A program made the translations under genes and the position numbers. Below the pieces are notes generated by a model that saw only the letters and a list, made by a program, of their open reading frames with translations, searched no databases and was not told the DNA's origin. DNA of 64,000 nucleotides from Nonomuraea thailandensis. Its GTDB lineage: Bacteria > Actinomycetota > Actinomycetes > Streptosporangiales > Streptosporangiaceae. Location: the NCBI RefSeq assembly GCF_024172165.1, contig NZ_JAMZEB010000002.1, positions 12,297,501 to 12,361,500 on the forward strand, read 5' to 3'. Shown piece after piece: positions 34,526 through 42,170 of the stretch (its first letter is position 1; each line of letters starts with the position of its first letter).

Positions 34526-34827
34526 GCGTCAGCAGCGCGGCCTGTGCGCTGACCGTTGAAAAGGGCCTGCGCCTTGCTGAGCGCCTGCAGGACTCATGCC
34601 AAGGGCGCTGGCTGGTCGTGTGGGAGCCCGATCTGTGCAAGTTCGAGGCGTTTCCGGCGTTCGACGCGACCGCGATCGCCCCGGTGGAAGGGACCTGCTT
34701 GCGGGAGGTGTGGTGCGGCATCATCGCCGCTGACGACGCGCTGCGGGTTGACATCGCCGAGGCGCTCCAGGCGTACCCGCCCACGGTCATTTCCCTCTTG
34801 GCCGTCGGGCCAGGAGCGTTCGGATGA
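34522..34827 (+). CDS. Small coupled protein of unknown function
   Basis: A 101-residue protein starting MSVSSAACALTVEKGLRLAE, with four Cys (CALT, CQGR, CKFEAF, CLREVWCG region) and a Trp-rich middle (WLVVWEPD). I do not recognise the family. The ATGA overlap with the methyltransferase gene shows that the two are made together, so it may be a partner or regulator of that enzyme. Codon use is normal for the window. No signal peptide or membrane helix is visible. Confidence 0.55.
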   Translation: MSVSSAACALTVEKGLRLAERLQDSCQGRWLVVWEPDLCKFEAFPAFDATAIAPVEGTCLREVWCGIIAADDALRVDIAEALQAYPPTVISLLAVGPGAFG

Positions 34828-34983
34828 CGACACGAGACGTTCTTTTGGTTTTGTTGGCCAGTTCCGACCGCAGTTGTTCGTGACGAGCGACCGCACCTCC
34901 GATCCGGTGGAGTTGATGTTCGCCAGTCCTGACCGCACTCGGCCGCCACGCGAGTGGATGGCTCTGACCTAGGCAAATGTCAA

Positions 34984-35019
34984 TGTGAGGCCTCAGGACA
35001 TGCTTAACCATTCGTTCTC
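34984..35019 (+). repeat. Left terminal inverted repeat of the IS481-type element
   Basis: Starts TGTGAGGCCT and continues CAGGACATGCTTAACC; it matches the complement of 36885-36920 at all but about seven positions. Confidence 0.75.
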
Positions 35020-35075
35020 GGGACACTCTTGACAGATCGTGGCATGATGCTTGCCCAGAGTGACTCTCGTGTCGG

Positions 35076-36875
35076 GTGGCGAGCGTGGATCAGCAGGCTC
35101 TGGTGGAGTACCGGTACCGGGCTGTACGGGAGGTTCTCGGCGGGTCACCAATCGGGGAGGTCGCGGCCCGGTACGGAGTCTCGCGGCAGTCGCTGCACAG
35201 CTGGCGGAAACGGTTCGAGCAGGAAGGCATGCCGGGACTGGCCGACAGGTCGCGGCGGCCCAAGTCCAGCCCGCACCGGCTGCCGGCCGAGGTCGAGGCG
35301 CTGGTGTGTGAGCTGCGGCGGCAGCACCCACGATGGGGCGCCCGGCGGATCGTGCATGAGCTGCGCCCGCGGGGAGTGGATCCGGTTCCCGGCCGGGCGA
35401 CGGTGCATCGGATGCTCGTCCGCAACGGGCTGGTGCGGCGCCAGGAGCAGGAGCATCAGCGCAAGTACCGGCGCTGGCAGCGCGAGGCACCGATGCATCT
35501 GTGGCAGCTCGACCTGGTCGGCGGCGTACCGCTGGCCGATGGCCGCGAGTGCAAGATGGTCACCGGGATCGACGATCATTCGCGGTTCGTGGTGATCGCA
35601 GCGGTGGTCGCCGTGCCATCAGGACGAGCGGTGTGCTCGGCGTTCACCGCGGCGATGCGCCGCTACGGGGTGCCGTTTGAGGTGCTCAGCGATAACGGCA
35701 AGCAGTTCACCGGCCGGCACAATCGGCCGCAGCCGGTGGAGGTGCTGTTCGCGCGGGTGTGTCGGGAGAACGGCATCAACCAGCGGCTCACCAAGCCCCG
35801 CTCGCCCACCACGACCGGGAAGATCGAGCGCTTCCACAAAACGCTCCGCCACGAACTGCTGGATCATGTGGCGCCGTTCGAGTCGCTGACCGCCGCCCAG
35901 GACGCCATCGATGCCTGGGTGCACGCCTACAACCATCAACGGCCCCACCAGGCGCTGAACATGGCAACCCCGGCCAGCGTCTTCCGCCCGCACGCCCCCA
36001 CCTACTCCGACGGGCAGCTTCTCGCCGACGAGGCCGGCCAAACAGCAGCGCCGCTGCGGATTGATGTGATCGAACCACCAGCGAACCGCCCGGATGAGTC
36101 GGCGGTGGAGTTCGAGATCCGCGTCCCGCCCAGCGGAGAGGTCACGCTCGTTCCCGGCCGGCAGCGGTTCTCCGTCCCCAGGGGACTGGCCGGACGGACG
36201 TTGACCGTCTGGGCCGATCTGCGCAGCCTGCACGTCCTGCTCGAGGGCCACCTGGTCCGCACCATCGTCTCCCGGCTCCTGCCCCACGACCTGGCCTACC
36301 TGGTAATGCGCTACGGAGCCCACCCCGCTGGACCAGCGCCGGCAGCGGCGGCGCTGCGCCGCATCAACGGCAACACCGAGCTGGCCGCAGGCGAGGCAGT
36401 CGAGATCGATCGCATAGTCCAACGCGACGGCCACGTCACCATCGCCGGAATCAAGTGCCAGATCGCTTTCGCGCTGGCCCGGCGCACCATCACCATCCGG
36501 CTGGACGGCCACCTCATGCACGCCATCGCCGACAACGCCCTGGTCGGCACCTGGCCCTGCCCCATCACCGCCGACCGCGCCGCCCGGCTACCGGGCGCGC
36601 GCACCGCAGCGACTCCCTTGCCACCACCGCCGCTGCCGGCGGGATCGATCCGAGTGCAACGGCGCGTCCATGCCAGCGGCCGGTTCATGGTGAACAAGCA
36701 GTTCATCAAACTCGGCCCCCGGCACGCAGGCAAGCTCGTCACAGTCGTCATCGAAGACACGCACTATCGGGTCCTGCATGGCGAGGAAGAACTGGCGATC
36801 AGGCCCCGCCGCGACACCACACCCGTCACCCGTCTCTACGTCCGAGGCAAGGGCACCCAGCCCGACGGACGTTAA
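35076..36875 (+). CDS. IS481-family transposase with extended C-terminus
   Basis: DDE transposase of 599 residues. A helix-turn-helix (VAARYGVSRQSLHSWRKRF) opens the protein, and the rve catalytic core has D in LWQLDLVGG, D in LSDNGKQF and E in GKIERFHKT. Usual IS481 transposases end near residue 320-350. This one continues with about 250 residues in which I see three related barrel-like repeats, each with a G-x-V/F, L/A-G and Vxxx...L pattern (near residues 345-410, 440-490 and 525-585; the last contains LGPRHAGKLVTVVIE). This may be a DNA-binding extension. GTG 35076 is the first usable start; GTG 35085 is also possible. Confidence 0.82.
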   Translation: MASVDQQALVEYRYRAVREVLGGSPIGEVAARYGVSRQSLHSWRKRFEQEGMPGLADRSRRPKSSPHRLPAEVEALVCELRRQHPRWGARRIVHELRPRGVDPVPGRATVHRMLVRNGLVRRQEQEHQRKYRRWQREAPMHLWQLDLVGGVPLADGRECKMVTGIDDHSRFVVIAAVVAVPSGRAVCSAFTAAMRRYGVPFEVLSDNGKQFTGRHNRPQPVEVLFARVCRENGINQRLTKPRSPTTTGKIERFHKTLRHELLDHVAPFESLTAAQDAIDAWVHAYNHQRPHQALNMATPASVFRPHAPTYSDGQLLADEAGQTAAPLRIDVIEPPANRPDESAVEFEIRVPPSGEVTLVPGRQRFSVPRGLAGRTLTVWADLRSLHVLLEGHLVRTIVSRLLPHDLAYLVMRYGAHPAGPAPAAAALRRINGNTELAAGEAVEIDRIVQRDGHVTIAGIKCQIAFALARRTITIRLDGHLMHAIADNALVGTWPCPITADRAARLPGARTAATPLPPPPLPAGSIRVQRRVHASGRFMVNKQFIKLGPRHAGKLVTVVIEDTHYRVLHGEEELAIRPRRDTTPVTRLYVRGKGTQPDGR

Positions 36876-36884
36876 GCATCTCCC

Positions 36885-36920
36885 GATGACAAACGGTTAA
36901 GCATGTCCTGGGACCTCACA
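36885..36920 (-). repeat. Right terminal inverted repeat of the IS481-type element
   Basis: Read on the minus strand it starts TGTGAGGTCC and continues CAGGACATGCTTAACC, mirroring the left end. It lies 10 bp after the transposase stop. Confidence 0.75.
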
Positions 36921-37298
36921 TCGAGAGCAAACGCCCTACCTCTCGTAGCTGCCAAAGCCCCTGAGCCCGTGACTGCGGTCCCTTCTCGCGAACGCCGGCA
37001 CACCCTTCAGTCGCCTTGGTGCGGTCGAATGCCGCGAACATCCGCGGTCACTTCTCACGAACGAACGAAATCATTCTTTAGTGACACCACGCCTCCAACG
37101 CGCTGCACGTCCGTTGATGACCGCCGTCCGCTACGCCGTCACCAACTGCAGAACGCGGAGAGGAGCGCATCCAGGAGACGCCGGTACCCGCCAACGAGAC
37201 CAGCCCTTCAGCTGCCTCTCGGCACCCGAAGAGACCCACCGCTTCAACAACGCACGCCAACGGCCAGCACCCACAGGGTGCACAAGCAGGAGATCAGA
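36921..37298. other. Intergenic leader before the RiPP precursor gene
   Basis: About 380 bp without a recognisable gene. It probably holds the promoter of the precursor at 37299, whose ribosome binding site AGGAGA is at 37288-37293. The stretch AATCATTCTTTAGTG at 37070-37083 is the most AT-rich part and the best place for a promoter. Confidence 0.35.
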
Positions 37299-37592
37299 AT
37301 GCTGACGAGTACCATGCAGGACCGGTCGGCCCTCGACCTCATCACGCACTCTCCGGACGGGGAATCGAGGGCCAAGATCTTCCGGACTGGCGATGTCTTC
37401 CCCATGTCCCCGACCAAGCACATCCTGTCAGCCGCCAACACGCCGGCCAGCGACGTGCGCCCATGGGGGCTACGTTTCCTGGTCGCACCCGTCACCGCCG
37501 ACGACGGCTCGCACGGCGGCAACGGCAGCAACGAGACCAGCGAAACCAGTTCGGACGGGGCCGGCCCGAACGAGGAAAAGGTCAAGGACTAA
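37299..37592 (+). CDS. Putative ATP-grasp-type RiPP precursor peptide
   Basis: A 97-residue peptide with a strong Shine-Dalgarno. The middle has SDVRPWGLRFLVAP and the tail is a low-complexity Gly/Ser/Thr/Asn/Glu run (SHGGNGSNETSETSSDG) ending EEKVKD. Actinomycete precursors annotated as putative ATP-grasp-modified RiPPs have the same plan: a VRPFGL/PWGL-type block and a Ser/Thr/Asp-rich tail, followed by an ATP-grasp maturase and a methyltransferase. Here the next frame begins like that maturase but is destroyed by an insertion sequence 52 bp downstream. The match is from memory of the family and the peptide is probably orphaned. Confidence 0.6.
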   Translation: MLTSTMQDRSALDLITHSPDGESRAKIFRTGDVFPMSPTKHILSAANTPASDVRPWGLRFLVAPVTADDGSHGGNGSNETSETSSDGAGPNEEKVKD

Positions 37593-37603
37593 AGGGACAC
37601 ATC

Positions 37604-37644
37604 GTGACGCATACCGTCCTGATCATCACCGACGAGTCCGACAC
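37604..37644 (+). pseudogene. ATP-grasp RiPP maturase, first 13 codons before an IS insertion
   Basis: GTG 37604, behind AAAGGGA, reads VTHTVLIITDESDT. This is how SAV_5884-type ATP-grasp maturases begin (a TVLVLT-like strand, then D-x-x-D-x-T). The frame runs into the inverted repeat of the insertion sequence at 37645. No remainder of the maturase is found beyond the other IS end, so the gene is lost rather than merely split. Confidence 0.5.
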
Positions 37645-38889
37645 TGCGCCTGCCGAAAACTCCTTCCGTGCAGGTCAAGCGGCATGTGAATACTCGTGGA
37701 GGACTCCGCCGAGTCGGTCTCGTCGGCGAATGTTCAGGTCGACGATTCGTTCGGGGTCTGCGATCGGGTCCGGGACGGGACGCAGTGGGGCGGCTTGGTT
37801 CAGGGCTTGGTGGGCTCGGTGGTGGTTGTAGAAGTGTTCGTACTCGCGTAGAGCGTGCCGTAGGTGGCGTTCGTTCCAGATGAGGCAGCGGTCCAGGAGT
37901 TCGTGGCGGCAGGACTGCACCCACCTCTCCATGATCGAGTTCATCCGCGGCATCTGGATACCGGTGAGCACGGTCTTGATGCCGGCTTCGGCGAAGATCT
38001 CGTCCATGAGGGCGGGGAACTTGCCGTCCCTGTCTCGGATCAGAAAGCGCGCCCGGCGGCCCGCATCTTCCAGATCCATCACCAGATTCCTGATCGCCTG
38101 GATGACCCAGTCGGCGGTCGGGTGGGCGGTGGTGCCCAGCACGCGGACGCGCCTGTCGGCGTGCTCGATGACGGTCAGGATGTACTGGCGTTGCCCGTTC
38201 AAGATGACGGTCTCGATGAAATCACAGGCCAGCAGAGCGTCGGCTTGCGAGCGCAGGAAGTCGGCCCACGTGGTGGAGGCCCGTTCGGCCGCCGGGCCAA
38301 GGCCCGCCTGTTGGAGGATCTCCCAGACCGTGGACGGCGCGACCTTGATGCCGAGCGTGGTGAGTTCACCATGCACTCGCCGACAACCCCAGCCGGGGTT
38401 CTCCCGAACCAGGCGCAGAATGAGAGCGCGGATAGAGCGGACGGTGGGCGGGCGCCCGGGCCGCTTCGGTCGGCAGGTACGGGCATGGCGCCGTCGCATC
38501 AGATCGCGGTGCCAGCGCAGGACGGTGTCGGGCCGGACGAGGAGCCGCAGCCGGCGTAGGACCTCGCGCGGCAGCGAGGTCAGGAGCGCGGCGAGAAGGG
38601 CCCGGTCCTCGGGTGCGAATCTCACTCGGGTGTCAGCACCGAGTTGGCGTTCAAGGACGGCGATCTGGTGACGCAGGACGAGAATCTCCACGTCCTTGTC
38701 CCGATCACTCATGGGCAGTAGCCGCAGCGCGGCGAAGGCGTTCGTGACGGTCAGATAGGCCAGGCGAAGGAGCACAGCGGATCATCCTGCCGTACGCGCT
38801 TCCGTCTCTCGGGTGACCGGAGCTCGCGTACGCCACGCGAAGCCCTCGCAGAGCCATGACCTGGACGGATGTAATTATCGGCAGGCGCA
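37645..38889 (-). mobile_element. Insertion sequence with rve-type transposase, complete
   Basis: The ends are inverted repeats: left TGCGCCTGCCGA at 37645-37656 and right complement TGCGCCTGCCGA at 38878-38889, with further agreement inward (TCCGT and CAGGTCA in both). The element is 1245 bp, starts TG and ends CA. It sits between the first codons of a maturase on one side and a truncated TauE-like gene on the other. No target duplication is visible, so flanking DNA was probably deleted. A related terminal stretch recurs at 59585-59672. Confidence 0.75.
37675..38775 (-). CDS. DDE (rve) transposase
   Basis: A 366-residue transposase of the integrase-core type common in actinomycetes. The N-terminus contains the motif VEILVLRHQIAVLERQLG and a helix-turn-helix segment; the catalytic triad is D in LLACDFIET, D in RDRDGKF and E in NSIMERWVQS. 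The C-terminus holds the usual YNHHRAHQALN block. GTG 38775 is the likely start, though ATG in MSDRDKDVEIL is possible. All catalytic residues are in place, so the element may still move. Confidence 0.82.
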   Translation of the reverse strand: MLLRLAYLTVTNAFAALRLLPMSDRDKDVEILVLRHQIAVLERQLGADTRVRFAPEDRALLAALLTSLPREVLRRLRLLVRPDTVLRWHRDLMRRRHARTCRPKRPGRPPTVRSIRALILRLVRENPGWGCRRVHGELTTLGIKVAPSTVWEILQQAGLGPAAERASTTWADFLRSQADALLACDFIETVILNGQRQYILTVIEHADRRVRVLGTTAHPTADWVIQAIRNLVMDLEDAGRRARFLIRDRDGKFPALMDEIFAEAGIKTVLTGIQMPRMNSIMERWVQSCRHELLDRCLIWNERHLRHALREYEHFYNHHRAHQALNQAAPLRPVPDPIADPERIVDLNIRRRDRLGGVLHEYSHAA

Positions 38890-39282
38890 ATGCCGCTCGG
38901 CCTCTGGGTGTACGCGGTGATGTCCCCGCAAGTGCTCAGCGTGCTGATCGGGATCGGAGTCCTGGGCTGCACGGTCATGGTGTGGCGGCGGGTGAAGGTG
39001 CCCGGGAATGCTTCCGTGCTGGTGGGCGCCGGCCTGGTCTCCGGCGCGCTCTCGGCCTCCACCGGCACCAGCGTGCTCAGCCTGGTCGGGTTCGCCGTGG
39101 CCGGCCAGGTGAACTCCCAGTCGATCTGGATCGGCCTGGTGGGACTGCCGGTCGTGCGGTCGGGGTGGTTCGCCGGCAACGCGGTCTTCAGCCGCATCAA
39201 CCCGGATCGCTTCCGCAACGTGGTGCTGGTGGCCCTCCTCGTCAGTGCGGTGGTCACCCTCTCCAGCGCACTCAGCAGCTGA
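38890..39282 (+). pseudogene. TauE/SafE-family permease, truncated and internally deleted
   Basis: The frame of 130 residues begins in mid-protein at the IS end: SPQVLSVLIGIGVLGCTVMV is a transmembrane segment of TauE/SafE sulphite exporters. It then reads GAGLVSGALSASTGTSVLSL, where the family normally has a further loop and helix (TGTSGPPL...) before the next helix LVGFAVAGQV. So the N-terminal part was removed by the insertion sequence and an internal block is also missing. Four hydrophobic segments remain. Non-functional. Confidence 0.65.
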
Positions 39283-39398
39283 TTCGCCGGCCTCTGGGCG
39301 GCCGGCTGACTCGACCTCGGGCTCGCCAAGCTGCGCCGGCCGTTCTGCTGGACGCCGGCATCAATCGCATGGGGACTCCTGCTGATCGGACGGCGTTG

Positions 39399-40646
39399 TC
39401 ACCGACCTGCTCGGCGGCTGATCCGGCCGAACCAGTGCGGGTGGGTGCGGATGAAGGTGATCACGAAGAGCACCTGGATGCCGCCCTCGACGAGGATCAG
39501 CAGGCCCGAGTCGATCGCCGGGAGAATCGGCCCGCCGGTGAAGGAGCCGGCGAGGGCGTCCACCGCGCGCAGCACCGCCTCGATCGCGATCGGGATGGCG
39601 AAGAGAGCGTAGTTGCCGAGGGCGAAGGTTCCTCCGACCACGAGGACGACAGCGTAGACGCGGGTGGCCCGCCGCTCGTGCGGGTCCAGGCCGGTGGTCG
39701 GATCCTCCGCAGGCGGGGGACGCCGCCGCACCGCGGCCCACACCTTGGCTCGCAGGTACTTGGCGTACGCCAGGCCGTCGTCGAAGAGGTTGCTGGTGCG
39801 CAGCAGGTCGCGCAGCACGTAGTACAGGTCCGTGCGCATGTAGACCTGGAGCTGGAACGGGATGGTCATGAGCACCGTCACGAGCAGCGCCTGCAGCAAC
39901 GCCGCGACCAGCGACGGCATCGGCACGTACGCCACCAGCAGGATGATCGTGGCCATGAGGAACAAGTCCCAGGTCATCCCGGCGAGGTAGGCCCGGTAGC
40001 GGCGGCGCCTGGGCACGCCCCACACGCCGGTGACGTCGGTCTGGACGACCAGGGTGTACAGCCGGGTGCCGAACCCGATCCGCCCCGGCGCGCCGAGCGA
40101 GCGGGCCGCCATGAGGTGCATCATCTCGTGGGCGCTGATCGCCACCGACATCATCGCCGTGTTGACCAGCACCGCCAGGCCGACATAGTCGCTCCAGAAG
40201 AAATGCTCGTATGTCGGCACGAGTTCGGGCCGCATGACGAGGGACGCCAGGGCCGCCACCGTGGTCGCGGCCCACAGGACCTTCATCGGCAGACTGAAGA
40301 TCCAGCCGACGTGCCGTGCGGTGAGCCATGGGAAATGGCTGCGCGGGGCGTCCGTCGCGGGGTCGGGCACCGGCTCCCCGTCGATCGCGCGGATGAACCC
40401 CAGACCGGTGGCGGCTTCGACGAGTTCGGCGACGTCGATCTCGGCGCCTTGCTCATCGGCGATGCGCTTTTCGACCGCACCGGCCGGATGGCCTTCGCCC
40501 AGCAGCCGGAGCGCCTCCCCGTACACCGTGGGCAGCTCGACGTACTCACCGATCTCCGCCCGGCCGAAGACCATGAGGTCCGGATCGTCGTCGTCGGGAC
40601 GGGAGATCAGAGGGTGCAGGTCGACCCGGGTGCTGGTGGTGATCAC
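39399..40646 (-). CDS. M50-like membrane zinc metalloprotease of the RiPP locus
   Basis: A 415-residue protein. Residues 1-95 look like a small winged or PqqD-like domain; the rest has about six hydrophobic helices. The zinc-binding HExxH motif is HEMMH at residues 173-177, inside a predicted helix, as in M50/site-2-type proteases. GTG 40646 overlaps the ThiF-like stop (GTGA), so the two are translated together. In RiPP pathways such proteases remove leader peptides or process the product at the membrane; that job is inferred from the adjacent 31-aa peptide and E1-like enzyme. The family is otherwise poorly known, and the lack of an obvious LDG-type third ligand lowers certainty. Confidence 0.72.
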   Translation of the reverse strand: MITTSTRVDLHPLISRPDDDDPDLMVFGRAEIGEYVELPTVYGEALRLLGEGHPAGAVEKRIADEQGAEIDVAELVEAATGLGFIRAIDGEPVPDPATDAPRSHFPWLTARHVGWIFSLPMKVLWAATTVAALASLVMRPELVPTYEHFFWSDYVGLAVLVNTAMMSVAISAHEMMHLMAARSLGAPGRIGFGTRLYTLVVQTDVTGVWGVPRRRRYRAYLAGMTWDLFLMATIILLVAYVPMPSLVAALLQALLVTVLMTIPFQLQVYMRTDLYYVLRDLLRTSNLFDDGLAYAKYLRAKVWAAVRRRPPPAEDPTTGLDPHERRATRVYAVVLVVGGTFALGNYALFAIPIAIEAVLRAVDALAGSFTGGPILPAIDSGLLILVEGGIQVLFVITFIRTHPHWFGRISRRAGR

Positions 40647-41713
40647 GAGCAGGCCGGGCAGTCGTCGTAGCGGGGAATGTCGATGGAGTACGAGTGGGTC
40701 CACATGGCGTAGTTCCAGTGGAAGAACCTGCCGCGCGTCTGCGCGGGCAGCCCGGCGAGGTGATACATCATCTCGAGAGCGCAGAGGTGGCCGCTGATGT
40801 TGGCGCTTGCGGCGATCACGGCGTTCGGCCGTTCGGTGGTGAGCGGCCTTCCCTCGGAGCGGTACTCGCGCTGGTCCTCCTGGCGGCGCAGGCAGGCGAA
40901 GCAGCCGGTCTCGCCCGGGATCAGCGACCCGACGACGGCCATCGGCCCGGTGTAGAAGCTGACGAACCAGGGGGTGCCGGTGCGCAGCGCGGCTTCGTTG
41001 GTCCAGAGCATGATGTCCGGCTGCGGTTCGTCGGCGCAGAGCACGAAGACGTCGCACCCCTCCATCAGCTTGGCGATGTCATCGGCGCCACCCGCCTTGA
41101 GGATGGTGCCGGTCACGTCCACCAGGCTGTTCATGGCGCGCAGCCGGGCCACCGCGCTGTCCACCTTCGGCTGCCCGATGTCCGCCTCGCTGTAGAGCAG
41201 TTGCCGGGTGAGGTTCGGCTCCTCGACGGTGTCGAAGTCGCCGATGGCCAGCGCCCCGACGCCGCTGGAGACCAGCCCGGCCGCGACCGCCGAGCCGGTG
41301 CCGCCGATGCCGAGCAGCGCCACCTTGGCGTGCTTGATGCGGGCCTGGACGTCGTACGGAGAGCTGCGGGGGCTGGTGTCGATCCAGGAGAAGAAGTGCC
41401 TTGACGGCTCATATCGGGCGGCCTCGCGCTCGGTGAGGCCGACGGGCAGGGGAGCAGCCGCGTCCTCCACGAAACCGTTGCCGATCAGGCCCGCGATCAC
41501 CTCGCGAGCGTCTTGCTCATCGACGTCCGGGCAGGCCGCGCAGATCTCGTCGATCGTCCGCGTGCCGTCCATGAGGGTGATGAGCCTGGCGATCGTGCCG
41601 TCCTCGTCGTCCTGGATCTCGGAGGAGACGCCCAGCTGCATCGTGCCGATGATGATGCGGTCGCCGGGCAGGGCGACGGGCTGGTGTACGCTTTTGATCT
41701 TCGGGCGGAGCAC
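40643..41713 (-). CDS. E1-like ThiF/MoeB adenylyltransferase with N-terminal RRE-like domain
   Basis: A 356-residue E1-like enzyme. Residues 95-350 hold the nucleotide loop GIGGTG (135-140), the E1 signature NLTRQLLYSEADIGQPKVDS and zinc-binding CxxC pairs (GCFAC near 280 and CPAC at the very C-terminus). E1-like enzymes adenylate the C-terminal carboxylate of a partner peptide or protein. Residues 20-90 (LGVSSEIQDDEDGTIARLIT, TRTIDEICAACP) resemble the winged-helix RiPP recognition element. The upstream peptide ends in GGG, as ThiS/MoaD-type E1 partners end in GG. The gene sits behind a hairpin after the peptide gene and overlaps the protease gene. Confidence 0.8.
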   Translation of the reverse strand: MLRPKIKSVHQPVALPGDRIIIGTMQLGVSSEIQDDEDGTIARLITLMDGTRTIDEICAACPDVDEQDAREVIAGLIGNGFVEDAAAPLPVGLTEREAARYEPSRHFFSWIDTSPRSSPYDVQARIKHAKVALLGIGGTGSAVAAGLVSSGVGALAIGDFDTVEEPNLTRQLLYSEADIGQPKVDSAVARLRAMNSLVDVTGTILKAGGADDIAKLMEGCDVFVLCADEPQPDIMLWTNEAALRTGTPWFVSFYTGPMAVVGSLIPGETGCFACLRRQEDQREYRSEGRPLTTERPNAVIAASANISGHLCALEMMYHLAGLPAQTRGRFFHWNYAMWTHSYSIDIPRYDDCPACS

Positions 41714-41748
41714 GACGGCCTTTCAGCTGAGAATGTCGGGGGAAACGA

Positions 41749-41785
41749 GCATCGGCCGACCAGGCGATGCCCGGTCGGCCGATGC
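41749..41785 (-). terminator. Attenuator hairpin between precursor peptide and E1-like gene
   Basis: GCATCGGCCGACC (41749-41761) pairs perfectly with GGTCGGCCGATGC (41773-41785) around an 11-nt loop. In the minus-strand message it lies 8 bases after the peptide stop and is followed by TCGTTTCCCCCG. Partial terminators at this place are common in RiPP operons and keep the precursor more abundant than the enzymes. Confidence 0.75.
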
Positions 41786-41793
41786 GCTATAGA

Positions 41794-41889
41794 TCAGCCG
41801 CCGCCATCGCGCCAAAGCGTGGTCTCGACCTTCTCCAGCTTGCGGATCTGCAGCGAAACCTTCTTGACCGGCTTGCTCTCAGCCTTCAT
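41794..41889 (-). CDS. 31-residue RiPP-like precursor peptide ending in GGG
   Basis: ATG 41889 is preceded by AAAGGGGG with 7-base spacing. The peptide is lysine-rich: MKAESKPVKKVSLQ, then IRKLEKVETTLWRDGGG. It has no cysteine and no signal sequence. The amphipathic first part (KVSLQIRKLEKVETT) looks like a leader or recognition helix, and TLWRDGGG is the likely modified or activated end. It is followed by a perfect hairpin and then by an E1-like enzyme and a membrane protease on the same strand. Too short for routine gene callers. That it is translated rests on the ribosome binding site, the frame and the operon setting. Confidence 0.7.
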   Translation of the reverse strand: MKAESKPVKKVSLQIRKLEKVETTLWRDGGG

Positions 41890-41941
41890 GTTGAACCCCC
41901 TTTCGGCTGTGAGGAAGTTGCGATGTCGATTGTTTCCGGCA

Positions 41942-41972
41942 CCTCTACGCAAGCACTACAACATCTCTACAA
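41942..41972 (-). promoter_or_regulatory. SARP-like direct repeats and -10 box of the RiPP operon
   Basis: Read on the minus strand, TTGTAG occurs twice with an 11-bp period (41967-41972 and 41956-41961). The second copy is separated by exactly 8 bases from TAGAGG (41942-41947), a plausible -10. Direct repeats 11 bp apart and 8 bp upstream of -10 are the rule for SARP-family activators. The expected start of transcription is about 45 bases before the peptide ATG. Confidence 0.45.
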
Positions 41973-42057
41973 TTCCGGCAGGCGTGGAACGTGGCCTACC
42001 GTGCGTCCGGCACCGGCAATCGGAGATGGCTTGCGATCTCGACGCGTAGCGGGCCCC

Positions 42058-42160
42058 CGCGACCCGGCCGCCAAGGAGGAGTACAACCCCTACCGTTTCA
42101 ACGCCAAGTCCTGGGACAACTCCACCGGCATGTACGACATGGGGTTCTGCAACCCTGATC
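42058..42160 (+). pseudogene. RHS-repeat core domain fragment
   Basis: The plus strand reads EEYNPYRFNAKSWDNSTGMY, then DMGFCNPDHAA. This is the conserved RHS core (YNPYRFNAKRWD...TG.YDMGFR) of RHS/polymorphic toxin proteins, just before the variable tip. About 35 residues remain and nothing RHS-like flanks them, so it is a displaced scrap. Confidence 0.6.
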
Positions 42161-42170
42161 ATGCAGCAAT

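Larger units (their letters stand above)
34984..36920 (+). mobile_element. IS481-type insertion sequence, complete
   Basis: The element of 1937 bp is bounded by inverted repeats that begin TGTGAGG and share the block CAGGACATGCTTAACC (left 34994-35009, right complement 36895-36910). With mismatches the repeats extend for about 36 bp. It contains a single intact transposase gene. The flanks (GTCAA on the left, TCGAG on the right) show no clear target-site duplication, so a rearrangement after insertion is possible. Confidence 0.8.

Noticed and set aside
38856..39282. Functional sulphite exporter
   Set aside because: The N-terminus is missing at the IS border and an internal helix is deleted, so it is listed as a pseudogene.
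39361..40329. 322-residue minus-strand frame
   Set aside because: Out-of-frame shadow of the M50-like protease gene; low-complexity Arg/Gly/Ala text.
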